NCBI RefSeq assembly: GCF_009870125.1
Contig: NC_046683.1
Span: forward strand, 57,861,869 to 57,925,868
Direction: 5' to 3'
Length of the DNA stretch: 64,000 bases
From: Drosophila pseudoobscura
Lineage: Eukaryota; Arthropoda; Insecta; Diptera; Drosophilidae
Part shown: in pieces, positions 40,141 through 52,615 of the stretch
How the letters are laid out: the number at the start of each line of letters is the position of its first letter
How positions within the stretch are numbered: the first letter of the stretch is position 1
Position numbers and translations under genes: made by a program
Notes under the pieces: model-generated
The model's input: only the letters and a program-made list of their open reading frames with translations
Told to the model about the DNA's origin: nothing
Databases searched by the model: none

Positions 40141-40827
40141 AAATTTCGTCGCTCGCCTGCAATATTTATTGCAAAAATGCGTTAAAAGTCTATAGTTTAG
40201 CTATAAATAGCGCGTAATAATACTCATCACCTGGTCGGGCAGGCGTGTGCAGTGAAATCCGGGCGAAACACTAACGAAAATGCAACGAAAAACGTAGACG
40301 AAAAAAAATGAAATCTAGTCAAGAAAACGATGTAAATGGATGGGGAAGAGACGAGGCTACAACAACAACAACCACTGGACGACCGAAACGAAAAACGCAA
40401 ATAAAGTGACACGCAGAACGCAGGAAGAAAATACAACAAAAAATATATAAAATATAGTATAAAAGAGAGAGAGGAGAGATCAAACCAAACAAAAATAGAG
40501 AGCAACAAAAGCGAGCATTCAAATCAAGTGTGACCCTCTCTCTCTCTCGCACTCTCACGCTCCCCTTACTGTCTCTCCTTGACTGTGTGAGTGAGTGGGT
40601 CGGTGCAGCCCACACACACACTCAGCCACCCACACGCAGTACCGTAGCATAACTGCTGTTGTTGTTTTGGATTTTGTTGTTTTTGTTGGTGGGGTTGAAA
40701 AGCTATTGCCTGCATAACGGTTAACGCGTGACGTGAGATCCCACACAAAAACAGTAAGGGTGACCACCACCCCACCTTTCACCCAAACCCTTTCGGAGAA
40801 CGGCCGCCCCGCCTCCCCCCTCTCAAA
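40141..40827 (+). other. syd: Probable syd 5' UTR
   Basis: About 690 nt between the promoter motifs and the syd ATG. It is A-rich with CAA and GA runs and has several short upstream ATGs (for example near 40278 and 40308). No other gene is visible. The continuous run into the ATG suggests an unspliced leader, but an intron cannot be excluded. Confidence 0.4.
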
Positions 40828-43800
40828 ATGATGGACAACGACGATGCGCTGCTCAACAACGGTGGCCCGCAGTCGGGAGCGGAGACCGTCTACGGCACGG
40901 AGGACAACAATATGGTCATGTCAGAGAAGGTACATATACTTATAGACATACGAATGTGTGATCCATAAATGATATCATTTGTGCACTGAATCTCCGTCAA
41001 TGTAAATGATTCATGCGGGTGGGTACAGTGATTTTTCCTTAACTTTGATAGGACTACTCCCTTCTGGTGGTCTGTGTGTAATCTTTTCTTGTATTTCGAT
41101 TCGGGGCTCTCCACAAACAAGCGAAAGATAATGAGGCTATAAAAGTGTCCAAGCGGAAACATGCCTCTCCTCTACAGTTCTTTCTTTCTCTCTCTCTATC
41201 TCTCTCTTTCTATCTGTATCTCTCTGTATGTGGATATCATTATGTAAAAACGCATCTCAGAATTGTTTATCATGCATCAGCTGACGCCAGTGACTGCGGC
41301 CAGTGGGGGTCGAGTGTACCCCCACATCTGTGGTCATTGACATTCAAACTGGCGAAAAGCAAAGCAAAACCCAGCGGCGAAAGAGGGAGCAAGAGAGCGA
41401 GCGCGCAAGAAATGCACAAGGCAGAAAGAAGGAGAGCCTTTGCCGGGGAGCACAAATCAATAAAGTCAGTCATTCAGTCAGTCAGTCGGCGTCGGCCCTC
41501 AAATTTGATGACCGCCTCACGCAATCCCTTGCCAACCCACTTCCCTTCTCTTTCCGCCGGCAGAGTTTATTTTTATTCGATTTCATTTCACCCCAATTCC
41601 CCGATTGATTTTGCACTTTATCAGCTTCTCCAAGCATTACCTTTAATCGACGTGTGTGCTATGCAAATTTAAGCTGTTGAGCTGTCCCTCTCCTCTTCCT
41701 GTCAATCACTTCCTCCCCCTCTCTCTCCCTCTCTCTAGTAATGAGCTCATTCATTCAGTCAGTTCTTCGAGCACATGTTCCCACCTGATAAGCCCCCACC
41801 ACCTGTACTCGTACTGCTAATTGAGCAATGAGAGGCCGAGGAGTGTTTCGAGCGGCAGAAACTCGTTTCTTGGGCCAACAACAGCAACCACACGAAGATA
41901 ATTCCATAAACGGGTCTCACCAAATAAGTTTATAAATATTTAAGCAAGACATGACCAATGACGATAGCCACGAGTAGTTTTCGGCCTCATAAGTGGGCTC
42001 CAAGCAGCCGTAGCCGTAGCCTTGGCCCACCAGCAGCGGAGTTTCGGTAGCGAAAATAAGTAGGGAAATTATGAGCCACTAGTACCTGGGGAACCCCTGT
42101 CCTATTTATTTATACATTTATACACACACATCACAATCACTCAATCATTCCCGGAAGAAACCATGACTTTAATACAATAAAATTAAATTCTTCCTTTTTT
42201 CTGTATATATTTTAAAAACATTTGTGGTTTTTATTTTTGGTTTCTGTCTAAATTTTAATTTATTTAGTTATTTAATTAGTTTCAAATTATGGTTTTTCAT
42301 GTGTTCTTTACACCTTGTTTTTTGTTCTTTTCTTTTCTCTTTCAGAATGATCAGGTTGTCAGCATCGTGAGTTATCTTATTCCAAAATTTATTCATTTGG
42401 TGTTTCTTTTCTTTTCTGTTCTTTCACTATTTTCCGTCTCTCTTGTTCTGTTTCGTATAAAATGCACGCTAGAATAATTTCTATATAATAACATTGCACT
42501 TTTGTTTTCCTTTTGCTCTGTAACTAACAATTTTGAGTGGTAACAGCGGGAGGGGGGAGTTTTCCAATTAATAAATTTATAACAGTCCCGCTTTTCGTGG
42601 TGTTCTCTTTAGGTCACATTCCCAGAGCTTTCCATTCATCAAAGTGAAAACCATTAAATCTTTCAAAGAACAAAAGGGTTCTATAAATCCGTCTGTCTGC
42701 TACTACAGATCCCGCCCCTCCGCCTCAAGCTACTAATCAATCGATTGCTGCGCCCCGCCGTGTCCCATTTTGCACCATCCCAGACCCCAAGCCCCAAACC
42801 ACAAACCGAAACGCAAACCGCAAAAATCAATTGAGACTGATGCACCCCTTTCTATTCTTTCTCTGTCACGCGCCTCCTTGCAGGTCCAGCAGCTGGCGGG
42901 GAGCATTTATCAGGAGTTCGAGCGGATGATCAATCGCTACGACGAGGACGTGGTGAAGAACCTGATGCCGCTGCTGGTGAACGTGCTGGAGTGCCTGGAC
43001 GCCTCGTATCGCATCAATCAGGAGCAGGATGTCGAGTTGGAGCTGCTGCGCGAGGACAATGAGCAGCTGGTGACGCAGTACGAGCGGGAGAAGAGCGCCC
43101 GCAAACAGTCCGAACAGAAGGTGAGTCGAATGGTGGCAAGCGAAAGGCAATGCTCAAAATCTCAATAATCCCCCTGTCCCCTGCAGCTACTGGAGGCTGA
43201 GGACCTGGCCGAGCAGGAGAACAAGGAGCTGGCCACACGCCTCGAGTCCGTGGAGAGCATTGTGCGGATGCTGGAGCTGAAGCACAAGAACAGTCTGGAG
43301 CATGCCAGTCGCCTGGAGGAGCGGGAGACGGACCTCAAAAAGGTGAGTGCTGTGCGGGGCGGATTGAAAGGCAAAATGCAAAAAACCAATCCCCTGCTCC
43401 CCCCTGTCTTGTGTTTCCAGGAATACAACAAGCTGCACGAGCGGTACACGGAGCTGTTCAAGAATCACGTGGACTACATGGAACGCACCAAGATGCTGAT
43501 GGGCTCCACGCACTCACAAATGAGCACCGCCTCCGACCGCATGGAAGTGAGTCGTGCGCGCCTCAATCCCGTGGCCCGCAGCTCGGGTCCCGTCTCCTAC
43601 GGCTTCGCCTCGCTGGAGAACTCCGTCATGCTGGACACCGAGACCATCTGCAGCGTGGGCAGCCAGTCGGACGACTCGGGGCCGCCGTCGCTGCAGAATG
43701 AGCTGGACATGAGCCTGCCCAGTACGGCGGAGAGGGGCGCAGCCACCGATTCGCTGCAGCAGCAGCATCAGGCCACCTCGCCCCAGAGTCCCCCCGACAC

Positions 43801-46800
43801 CAGTCCCGTTGTGCCAAACGTGCCTCCCGCAAATGGTAGGTTCGGGTGCCTTTGGGAGGCCCAAAAGATTATCTTCCACTCTGCCACTCACACACCGTAC
43901 TAATGTGTCTACTTCTTGCTCTCTTTTGTTTTTGATTTGTGTGTTAACTCGACTAAAACCTCGACCAAACCCCAAACACTGCCCCCAACCTTTGCGTCCG
44001 CCAGTTGGTCGCTCGACCACCAAAAAGGAGCAGCGCTCGGACAATAATCTCTACCAAGAGCTGTCCTTCCAGGACAATGAGGAGAGCGAAGAGAATGAGA
44101 TTGTTACAGGTGAGAGAGGAATCGAATGTTCGCACTTCGAATGGAGAGGGGATTACATGTGTCTACGATTTCCGGATATCTCTCCCTTTAAAGATCCCTC
44201 CTTAATGGTCTATTCCCAGCATTACTTAATGTCACGTCTCCTTTCTCTCTCTCTCTCTCTATTCTTCCATTTCCACCTCCGCCACACCTCGCTACACTCG
44301 GGTGAAACGCTTCCTTTCCCTGGTACAGGCTGCTGGGTACATCCCGGAGAGTACGCGTCCTCAGGTAGGTACCACCACGCCCACGACCACCACACCCAAA
44401 ACCAAACCCCAGACAGACAAGTAGTGGTGCAAGAGAGTGCACCACAAGCACAGCCCCAGGCACAGCCACAGCCACAGGCACAGGCACAGCCATATGACTC
44501 CTACATATATAGTTTCATCTATATAACCTGTAAATACATCAAATATCATGCGAGAATCGACTGAAAACTGTAAACTGAAAACTGTTAGCTGAAAGCTAAG
44601 GATCTTCTGCTCTTCTAGTTTCTGTGTGTGTGTGTTTCTTCTTCTTTGTGATGTCCGAACCCTACCATGTGCTCGAGAAAGTGTATCCCCATCCATTAAG
44701 CAAACAAAAACCAAAAGAAAAACAAAAAACAACTTGAGACAAATAAAATTGTATAATCCGAATCCGAATCTAATGAAAATTCTCTTTCTTTTATGCCGAA
44801 CTCTACTTATCCCCACCACAAACACCACATTTTGTATATCCTCCCACAACCAAAACCACCAACCCACCAAATCCCACCACCATACGAAAATAATTGTACA
44901 TTCGAATCCCTGAAGCAAACGACAACTATTTTGGTAAGTCTGAAGAAGCGGCAGAGATCGTGAGAGATCTCTGAATCATTTAATCATTAATCAGTAGATT
45001 CTGTACAATCCTACAATCCTACAATCCCACCCCATTTACTCTCTGTTTCTTCTATCGTAAGTAGCTTTATCGTAGAATCATCTTTGGCATTCGGCTCTAA
45101 GGTTAATTTTCGACTTCTTTTTGGTGTTTGTGTTCGGTTTTAGGACATTGATTGGAAAGCTCTTCAATTATTTCTGTTCTCCCTTTGGTTTATTAGCCAT
45201 ATATCATATTTGGTTATAGTTTTCCCTTTAGTTTCGGTTTTTGGTCTCCCATTTATCATTTATCATCTATTTATTCTGCCCTTGAGTTCCTTTTTGGGAT
45301 GCTTTCATTCTTTTTGTCTCTTGATCGTTCATCTCTTTTCTAATGAACCTTTCGTACACGTTGCAGGCATGGGCAAGGAAGTGGAGAATCTCATCATGGA
45401 GAACAATGAGCTGCTGGCCACCAAGTAAATACCTCACTCTCTCTGTTCCTCGCTATCTCTGCAATGATCCCAATACCATCCTCTCTCTCTAGGAATGCCC
45501 TGAACATTGTCAAGGATGATCTGATTGTCAAAGTGGATGAGCTGACGGGAGAAGTGGAAATTGTGCGCGAGGAGCTGAGTGCCATGCAGCAGTCGAGGAC
45601 GAAGCTCAGGCAGCGCATCAGCGAACTGGAGGAGGAGCTCAAGAAGACCAAGGAGCAGGTGAAGCAACAAAGTAAGCCGATCCCTCCAGCTGCAGCTGAA
45701 TGCAAACCGATTTCTGATGCAATTCTCTTCTTCGATTCCCCAGACACCGAACAGGAGGAGAACGATGTGCCGCTCGCACAGCGCAAGCGTTTCACTCGCG
45801 TCGAGATGGCCATGGTCCTCATGGAACGTAACCAGTACAAGGAGCGTCTGATGGAGCTGCAGGAGGCAGTGCGTCTCACGGAGATACTGCGCGCCTCGCG
45901 CACCGTCGACAACTTGGACAAGAAATCGAAGCAGAGCATCTGGAAGTACTTTAGTAATCTTTTCACGTGAGTTATCCCCTCCTCGAGCCCGAATTCATTC
46001 TGATAATGCCTCTTCTCTATTTCGTGACAGCCCCTCCAATCGCCCGACGGAACGCATCGCCGACGGGCTGGGAGGGGGGCCGATGTTTCGTAATACCGGG
46101 GGAGGAAGTCCTGCCCACAGCCACGGATCCCCAAGCCGTGGAAGTGGGGACAATCGCCTTACCTTAGCCGGCTCCCAGCCGCCCATGCATCCCGCGAGCG
46201 CGGGGCTCGCCAATGCCCTGGTGATGCCCAAGGACTACTCCGAGGACGGGGGCTCGGAGCGTATCAGTGCGAGGAGGCGGGAGCAGTACCGGCAGCTGCG
46301 CGCCCATGTCCAGAAGGAGGACGGACGCCTGCACGCGTATGGCTGGAGTTTGCCCATCAACAAGGCCAACCAAGAGGCCAATCCCAGCCGGCACTCGGGC
46401 GGCGTTCCGGTGCCCGTCTACTGCAATCCCCTGGCCGAGGCCTCGCCCCACATGAAGGTGTTCTGCGCGGCCGGCGTCAATCTCCACGGAGGCTTCACCA
46501 AAGACGGCCAATCGCTGATACCCGCCGACTCGCCATACGCCCCCAAGTCCACGCTTAAAATCACAGAGATCACGAGTCCGACGGCGGAGCAGAGCGTCGA
46601 GGCGCTGGACAGACAGATAGCCCGCGCCAGCCTGGAGACCTTGGAGCCGGAGACGCAGCTGAGCTCCTTCGTGTGGATCTGCACGAGCACCCACGCGGCC
46701 AGCACGGTCAGTGTGGTGGATGCCAACCAGTCGGCCACCGTTCTGGATGCCTTTCCCATCTGCTCCTCCCACTTGCTGTGCATCGCCTCCGTGCAGGGAG

Positions 46801-49694
46801 CCATGGAGAGCGACTACGCGCTGCTGGAACAGTCGGAGGTGGTCAAGGCGGGCGAGATGCTGCAGCGGCCCGGGGAGGGCACAGAGCTGCTCGGCAAAGT
46901 GGAGTTTGTGCGCGTGAAGCCCAAGTCCGAGGACGAGCAGAACAGCAACAGCAAACCCCAGCAGCAGCAGCAGGACGAGGAGGAAGCCAAGGAGGCCACG
47001 GAGAAATCCAATGAGCCACTGCCGCCCGTGAATGCCGAGGAGCCGCTCGTTAATGTGGAGGCCATCAAGATACGCCAGGCCCTGCCCGGCGCCCCCCAGC
47101 GTCTCTCCAGCGGCAACAGCGGCAGCGACGGTAATCAGGCGAACAACAACAACAGCAGCAGCACCGGGAGCGTTCTGTTCGCCACCAAGTCGTTGAACCC
47201 CATTCTGGGGACGAAGGAGCGCGAGGATCCGCCAATGACTTCGGTGGGACCGACCATGTGGATGGGGGCCCAAGACGGCTGGCTGTACGTCCACAGCGGG
47301 GTGGGGCGGTGGCACGAGTGCCTGCACCGCGTTCTCCTGCCGGATGCTGTCCTGGCGATTGTGCATGTGGAGGCGAGGGTTGTTGTGGCGCTGGCCAATG
47401 CCCAGTTGGCCGTGTTCCGCCGCCAAACAGACGGCCAATGGGATCTGAATAGTTATCACCTGGTGACGCTCGGTGATCGCAATCATTCGATACGTTGCCT
47501 CTGTGTGGCCGGCGAGCGCATTTGGGCGGCGCATCGCAACAAGATCTTCATTGTGGACCCGATATCGCTCAACATTGTGCACTCGCTGGACGCGCATCCG
47601 CGCAAGGAGAGCCAGGTGAGGCAGATGGCGGCCACAGGTGCCGGTGTCTGGGTATCCATACGGTAAGAGCCCCACACACTCAGAGCCTCAGTTCATTGGA
47701 TGCTAACGTTCTTTCCCTTCTCAGACTGGACTCGACGCTCCGTCTGTACAACACGCATACGTTCGAGCACAAGCAGGACGTGGACATTGAGCCGTATGTG
47801 TCCAAAATGCTCGGCACTGGCAAGCTGGGCTTCAGCTTTGTCCGCATCACCGCTCTGATGGTGTCCTGCAACCGCCTGTGGATCGGCACCAGCAACGGGG
47901 TGATCATCTCGGTGCCACTGGCCGAGGTGCAGCAGAAGACATCATGTGAGTGGAGGATAGTGTGGAAGACAATCGGTTAATCTTAATGTCCCTTTCCTCC
48001 GTTCGATTCATCCGTTTCAGCCGATCCCCATGGCCAGATGCCGCTGTGCTGCATGGCCAATGCTCAACTCTCCTTCCACGGCCACCGCGATGCGGTCAAG
48101 TTCTTTGTTTCCGTGCCGATGCTGCAGCAGCCGAACCTGAACGGCGGACTGACCTTCGTGAACAAGCGGCCCGATATGCTGGTCATGTGCGGTGGCGAAG
48201 GCTACATCGATTTTCGCATAAGTAAGTCCTGCACTCCTCCTGCAGAACAGGACATGGCATCCAAGCTATAGCTGGAACGCAGCCTACGCTATGGATACAT
48301 ATGTATAACCATTCCATATTCCATATCCTCCCATCTCCAGGACATGATAAATTCGATGCTAGCGATAATGCAGCGCATTTGATAGTTTGGAAAGTCGATA
48401 CGTAAGCCTTTCTTTATTCTTTCGTTATTATTTCGTATCTTTTGATTTATGATTGACTTGATTTCCCTTCCTTTCCCTTTCTTTCGTTTTATCCGCTTTT
48501 TGTTTACGTCTTTGATTGTTTGATTTCTGTTCTGCCTTTCTTTTAATCCGATTTATTTGTGCATTCTCTGCCGCCTCTGCCCGTAGTACCTTCAACTTGT
48601 AGTACGCCCGCCCTGGGATGAGGGGATGGGCTCCTCCTCCTCCTCCTGCGCGTACTCCAGTTCCACGTGGAATGCAGCAGCATTTGTGTCAGCCGTGACC
48701 TGAACTTAAGCAAGTTTCCTTTTTATTTGGTTCATGTTTTGAATGTGCGTTCAATTTTGAAGAGCTATGAAACGTACTGTACTGTACATGTTACGCGCAC
48801 CTTCACACCTCCTGTCCTGTCCTTGCACTTGCAGCCAAATGGATGTTCTTCCTCCACAAAACCTGCTCCCATTGGTGTGTCCCCCTGTCCCGTGTCCCCT
48901 GTCCCCTGAGCACTTTTAATCGGTTCGGAATGGATACTTGTACATTTGTTTAAGCTATAATTATTTACTTAATTTTTACTCAATTTGAAATCATTTCCAA
49001 TTGTAAAAAGACTTCTACAAACTACCAAATAATGTGGGTGCACCTTTCACTAAAACGCTTACTAAAACGAGCGGGAACCCGTCCTTATACCCGGTACTCA
49101 GTCGGTATTTATGTGAGCTTATGATTTATATAATTTATACCATATTTAATTTGTATGTCGCTTGGTATCGCAGTTCGCAAAAGGAACCGTTTGGGAGATT
49201 TTTATATATTTTAATATTTATTTGTTTCCATTTTGTACACCTGTCTCTTTTTCTCTATTCTCACACCAACACCAGCCGTTTTGTCTCGCTCTCTTTCGCC
49301 AGTTTGCGCACACTGCACGAGGAAGAGTGAGTGCGAGAGAGATAGAGAGAGAATGAGTAAGCGCGTAACATTTAATTTGTTTCTTCTGGCTATAATAATG
49401 ATGCGGTCGGATACAGATTCGGCATTCTGCTAGCTATGATCATTCTCTATGGAGTACCGGGTATAATGTGGAAATCCCTTTAAATCTCAAATGCAAATAA
49501 TTCATCCCCCCGTAGTTTTTGTCACTCACCTATCTTTCGGATACAGCTTCCACATGTCGATTAATGTTCTCCGAACTATATATTTTTCAGATGATAATGA
49601 CATGGAGAACAGTATTCAACTGGAACCAAATCAAACGATCGAGAATCGAGGCGACAAGAGCTACTTGATTGTGTGGCATGTTAGTCAACGTTGA
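40828..49694 (+). CDS. syd: Sunday driver, JIP3/JIP4-family kinesin/dynein and JNK scaffold
   Basis: Inferred exons: 40828-40929, 42346-42366 (microexon), 42884-43120, 43187-43342, 43421-43835, 44005-44109, 44329-44364, 44916-44933 (microexon), 45367-45424, 45493-45671, 45744-45966, 46031-47662, 47725-47945, 48021-48221 and 49591-49694. They total 3708 nt (1235 residues) in continuous phase. The RH1 region and first coiled coil begin [20 protein letters not shown]. The leucine zipper/RH2 part includes [20 protein letters not shown] and [20 protein letters not shown]. The C-terminal half is a WD40-like propeller ([40 protein letters not shown]). The family links kinesin-1 and dynactin to vesicles and carries JNK-pathway signals in axons. 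The ATG at 40828 is followed by a second in-frame ATG. An alternative 3' end is listed separately. Confidence 0.93.
42346..42366 (+). other. syd: syd 21-nt microexon (probably alternative)
   Basis: Encodes NDQVVSI in phase 0-0. It is preceded by a strong polypyrimidine tract ending TTTCAG and followed by GTGAGT. Skipping it leaves the frame intact, joining SEK to VQQLAG, so it is a natural alternative exon. Confidence 0.55.
44916..44933 (+). other. syd: syd 18-nt microexon
   Basis: Encodes ANDNYF plus the first base of Gly, phase 1-1, with a strong donor GTAAGT. The acceptor (CCTGAAG) has a poor polypyrimidine tract. Vertebrate JIP4 has a Phe-containing segment just before GMGKEV at the same place, which supports a real exon here. 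Confidence 0.5.
45672..45743 (+). other. syd: syd 72-nt intron without stop codons
   Basis: Bounded by A|GTAAGC and CCCCAG|A. It is exactly 24 codons long and open in frame, so splicing and retention both keep the protein in frame. The sequence ([20 protein letters not shown] and four more residues) sits in the linker before the conserved RKRFTRVEM block, a variable position in the family. Confidence 0.55.
48341..48602 (+). CDS. syd: Alternative syd C-terminal exons
   Basis: Exons 48341-48401 and 48587-48602 can follow 48221 in the correct phase. They add a tail beginning [20 protein letters not shown] and ending TTFNL before TAG (48600-48602). The HLIVWKV segment parallels YLIVWHV in the distal last exon (49591-49694) and HIIVWQV in vertebrate JIP4. 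The two ends therefore look like alternative ways of completing the last propeller strand. Expression is not shown by sequence. Confidence 0.6.
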
Positions 49695-50775
49695 GGCCGA
49701 TCCGATGCGATCCGATCGATACGATTCTTCGGCTTGAACGAGAAGTGCAAATGATATAATTAATAATATTTATAGCAGTTACGAGTACTATCTAAATACG
49801 CATAATGTATAATCTACTTTATTGTGCAGCAGGCTAGCGAATGGAATACCTAAACCCTAAATCCTAAACCTTAGTATTTATCTAACAATACAATACCCTT
49901 CTACATACCCCCTTAAATCCACACGATGACAAAATACCAACTAATATTAATTAATGGGTTCTCTAGCAGTCGTACCACGTACTCTTAATTTAGTTAAACA
50001 AATCCGATTTTGAGCTTTCGAGGGGCTCTCACAATTGTTTCAAATTGCTTCAAATTTAAACCAAAAAACAAAAAAGGAAGAAGGAAACAAAGTGTAAATT
50101 GTATGTATGCGCTCTGCTCTGCAGGGAGACAACAAACAACACACAAAAAACACCACATTTACGAGATATTATTGCTCGTAGGATATGATATAATAGTATG
50201 ATGATATATATAGAAAAAGTGCGCCTGCCTTTTCAGGGGATATTTCTGCGTGATTTTTTGTCCAAATATGTTGTAGAGTATTGATTTCTTTTTTATCTTT
50301 ATGGGTTTTTTTTTGTGTGTCGCGATGAGGCGATGCCGCGTTTAGATATAGTGTATTTTGTTAAATAATTTTAAATTTTAGTTGAAACGTTTCAAGCCTT
50401 AATTTTTATTGTTATTCATTTGTTTGTAAGAAGAAGAGCCTATTTTTAACAATAAATCGACAACCAGACCAAAATTCTTGCTTTACCCCAATACCCCAAA
50501 AAATCAGTGTTTCGCAGGTTTTCGGTTTCGGAATGATTTCCAATGGCGCCAGGAAAGTGATATTTATGTTTTTACGGAAAGTTCATGTAATATTCCAGGA
50601 TGCGCATACGCACACGCATTGGCTTTGGCTTGACTCGACTCGAGGAGTATCTTTTAAATATTAATAATAACAATATATATATTATATACCAACCAAATTA
50701 ACGCACCCTACAAATATGTACCACTACTGTAAATAGAAACCGATGCGATTCAGAAAATAGTAAATAAATTTAAAT
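49695..50775 (+). other. syd: syd 3' UTR
   Basis: AT-rich sequence after the distal stop. Poly(A) signals AATAAA lie at 50451-50456 and near 50763-50768, so the mRNA probably ends near 50.48 or 50.79 kb. No other gene is visible. Confidence 0.55.
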
Positions 50776-51021
50776 TGTATTTTTTGCCGCCATTCAATCA
50801 GTCGTTCGACTCATTAAGTTAGGAAACTCCCGCCATGAACAAGAGCTATACAAAATAATGGGCAAAGATTTTAAACAAAAGTACAGACAGGAGTGGGAGT
50901 CTCAACCCGATACAAAGACATGGCTTTGCAAACTTTTTTTTGTAACCGCTATTTTAATACTTGTATAAGCGGTTTTTGGAGGATTGACCTATTTCGCTAC
51001 TTGTTTTTTGTTTGACTTATT
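50776..51021. other. Short intergenic spacer
   Basis: AT-rich sequence between the last syd poly(A) signal and repeat copy C. Nothing coding or clearly regulatory is seen. Confidence 0.5.
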
Positions 51022-51268
51022 TCGCTAAAACCTCTTTTTACGCAGAATGCAATAAAAGCAAGTATTAAGAATACACCAGTTATATAGAAAATTGATTCAT
51101 CAATCGTATAAAATTATGTTGGCATGGCTAAATGTTCTATATAGCTAGTAATATTCGACGGAATATCAAAAACGAGGAATATGTAAAATATAACTTAAAT
51201 TCGTCAGTATATTTACGGTATATTTTGAAAATGAGGCGGTATATTTCTGAGGGTCGGACGGTATATCC
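51022..51268 (-). repeat. Dispersed repeat, copy C (partial, about 250 bp)
   Basis: Collinear with the right arm of copy B and the right end of copy D: CCTCTTTTTACGCAGAATGC, GCTAAATGTTCTATATAGCT, AATATCAAAAACGAGGAATA and finally GAGGGTCGGACGGTATAT. It keeps the promoter-like end and lacks the distal 500 bp of copies A and D. Confidence 0.65.
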
Positions 51269-51280
51269 CCGGCCACACTG
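51205..51280 (+). promoter_or_regulatory. Promoter module of the TMEM43 homologue
   Basis: TATTTACGGTATATTTTG, GCGGTATATTTCTGAGGG and TCGGACGGTATAT, followed by GGCCACACTG at 51271-51280, a one-base variant of motif 1. The gene's ATG lies 79 bp further on. The arrangement matches the syd and RNaseX25 upstream modules. Confidence 0.55.
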
Positions 51281-51358
51281 ATTGACAGCATCAGCTGTTT
51301 AATGGAAATTTAAGTATTATTTACAATTCACACACAACAAACCCCCACATGGATTTTG

Positions 51359-52615
51359 ATGGCCACCTTGAACGAGACCTTTCGCTCACACTGGCTCATC
51401 TCCATCTTCGGATTGGCCCTGTTCCTAGCAGGCACCGTCGTGCTCTACTGGAATGAGGGCCGTGCGGTGCACGCAATGATGGCTCTGGATGAAGCGTACG
51501 ACGACATCTACTCTATCCAGTTCACGGAGGAGGAGCAGGACCAGACCTTTGAGAACCGCATCGTGCACATCTCGGGGCCCATTCTGGTTGGGGAGCCGCT
51601 CACCGAGCCCGACTACAACATCCAGCTGATGGCCGTCAAGTTGCGGAGGCGCGTGCAAATGTATCAGTGGGTGGAGGAGTCCATGTGAGTAAGGAAACAA
51701 AGATATGCGAATGCGGATTACAAACTATCCCTCCCCTCCGATAACCCGCAGCGAGCACAACTATGGCGAGAGTGTGGGAACAGAGCAGTCGGACTCGCGC
51801 ACCTACTACTACACCAGGGAGTGGCGGGACAAGATCGTGGACTCGCGCAACTTCTACAATCGCCATGGCCACACCAATCCCACGCACTTCCCCATCGAGA
51901 GCAACGTGCAGGTGGCCGACGCCGTGTACATTGGCAGATACGAGCTTGGGTCGGAGCTGAAGAACAAGTTCCAGGACTACCAGGAGCTGACGTCGGACAT
52001 TCGGCCAGAAGACAGCAGCATCAAGCTCCACCTAGGCCTCTACTATCACACCAACGATGTGTTCAATCCGGTGGTGGGCGACCTGCGCATCCTCTTCAGC
52101 TTCGCCGCCATGGAGGGGGAGACGTACAGCGTCGTGGGCAAGCTGGAGGGTAACAAGCTGGTTCCCTACGTCACCTCCCGCGGAGTTCGCGTGCTGCTGG
52201 TCTATCCGGGGCCCTTGAGCGTACACGAGGTGTTCAAGCTCGAATCTCGCACCCAGGTGCTGCACACCTGGTGGCGGCGCTTTATTGGCTGGCTGCTCAT
52301 CTTCTTTGGCGTCACCTGCAACTCCAAGATACTCCGGCTGCTGCGTGAGTGTCCAACAGCTTTTCCATTTACCTCCTCTAAAATTTTGTGCCCGTGCTTT
52401 CAGTGCTGCGTGTTCCTCTACTCATTTGCCTGGCGCCCGATCCGCAGTTCCCAATGACCGGAAACTTTGTCATCGCCTTCTCGCTGGCGCTCATCAATGC
52501 GGCCGTGGCCTGGATCCTGCATCGACCTCTGATCGGGGCCTGCCTCTTCCTGGCCGGAGCCTCGCCCTACCTCTGGTTCACCCGCAGCCTGGTCGACTAC
52601 CATCGCCTGGATTGA
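51359..52615 (+). CDS. CG8111: Transmembrane protein 43 (LUMA) homologue
   Basis: Three exons: 51359-51684, 51752-52344 and 52404-52615, giving 376 residues. The N-terminus starts MATLNETFRSHWLISIFGLA with one membrane helix (to about residue 31). A long lumenal domain follows (RTYYYTREWRDKIVDSRNFY, PTHFPIESNVQVADAVYIGR), and at least three C-terminal helices (FIGWLLIFFGV and the segments to the end). This is the TMEM43 layout. TMEM43 resides in the ER and inner nuclear membrane and interacts with lamins and emerin; that role is transferred from the family. The D. melanogaster name CG8111 is from memory. An earlier ATG at 51349 is out of frame. The gene is convergent with the MADF-BESS gene. 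Confidence 0.88.

Noticed and set aside
46164-47675. 503-codon minus-strand open frame
   Set aside because: It is antisense to the large syd WD40-like exon, whose plus-strand product matches JIP4 along its length. The minus frame has no family match.
49275-49327. Possible additional syd exon bounded by ACACCAG and GTGAGTG
   Set aside because: The splice-like ends fit, but the peptide has no family resemblance and its downstream continuation is unclear.
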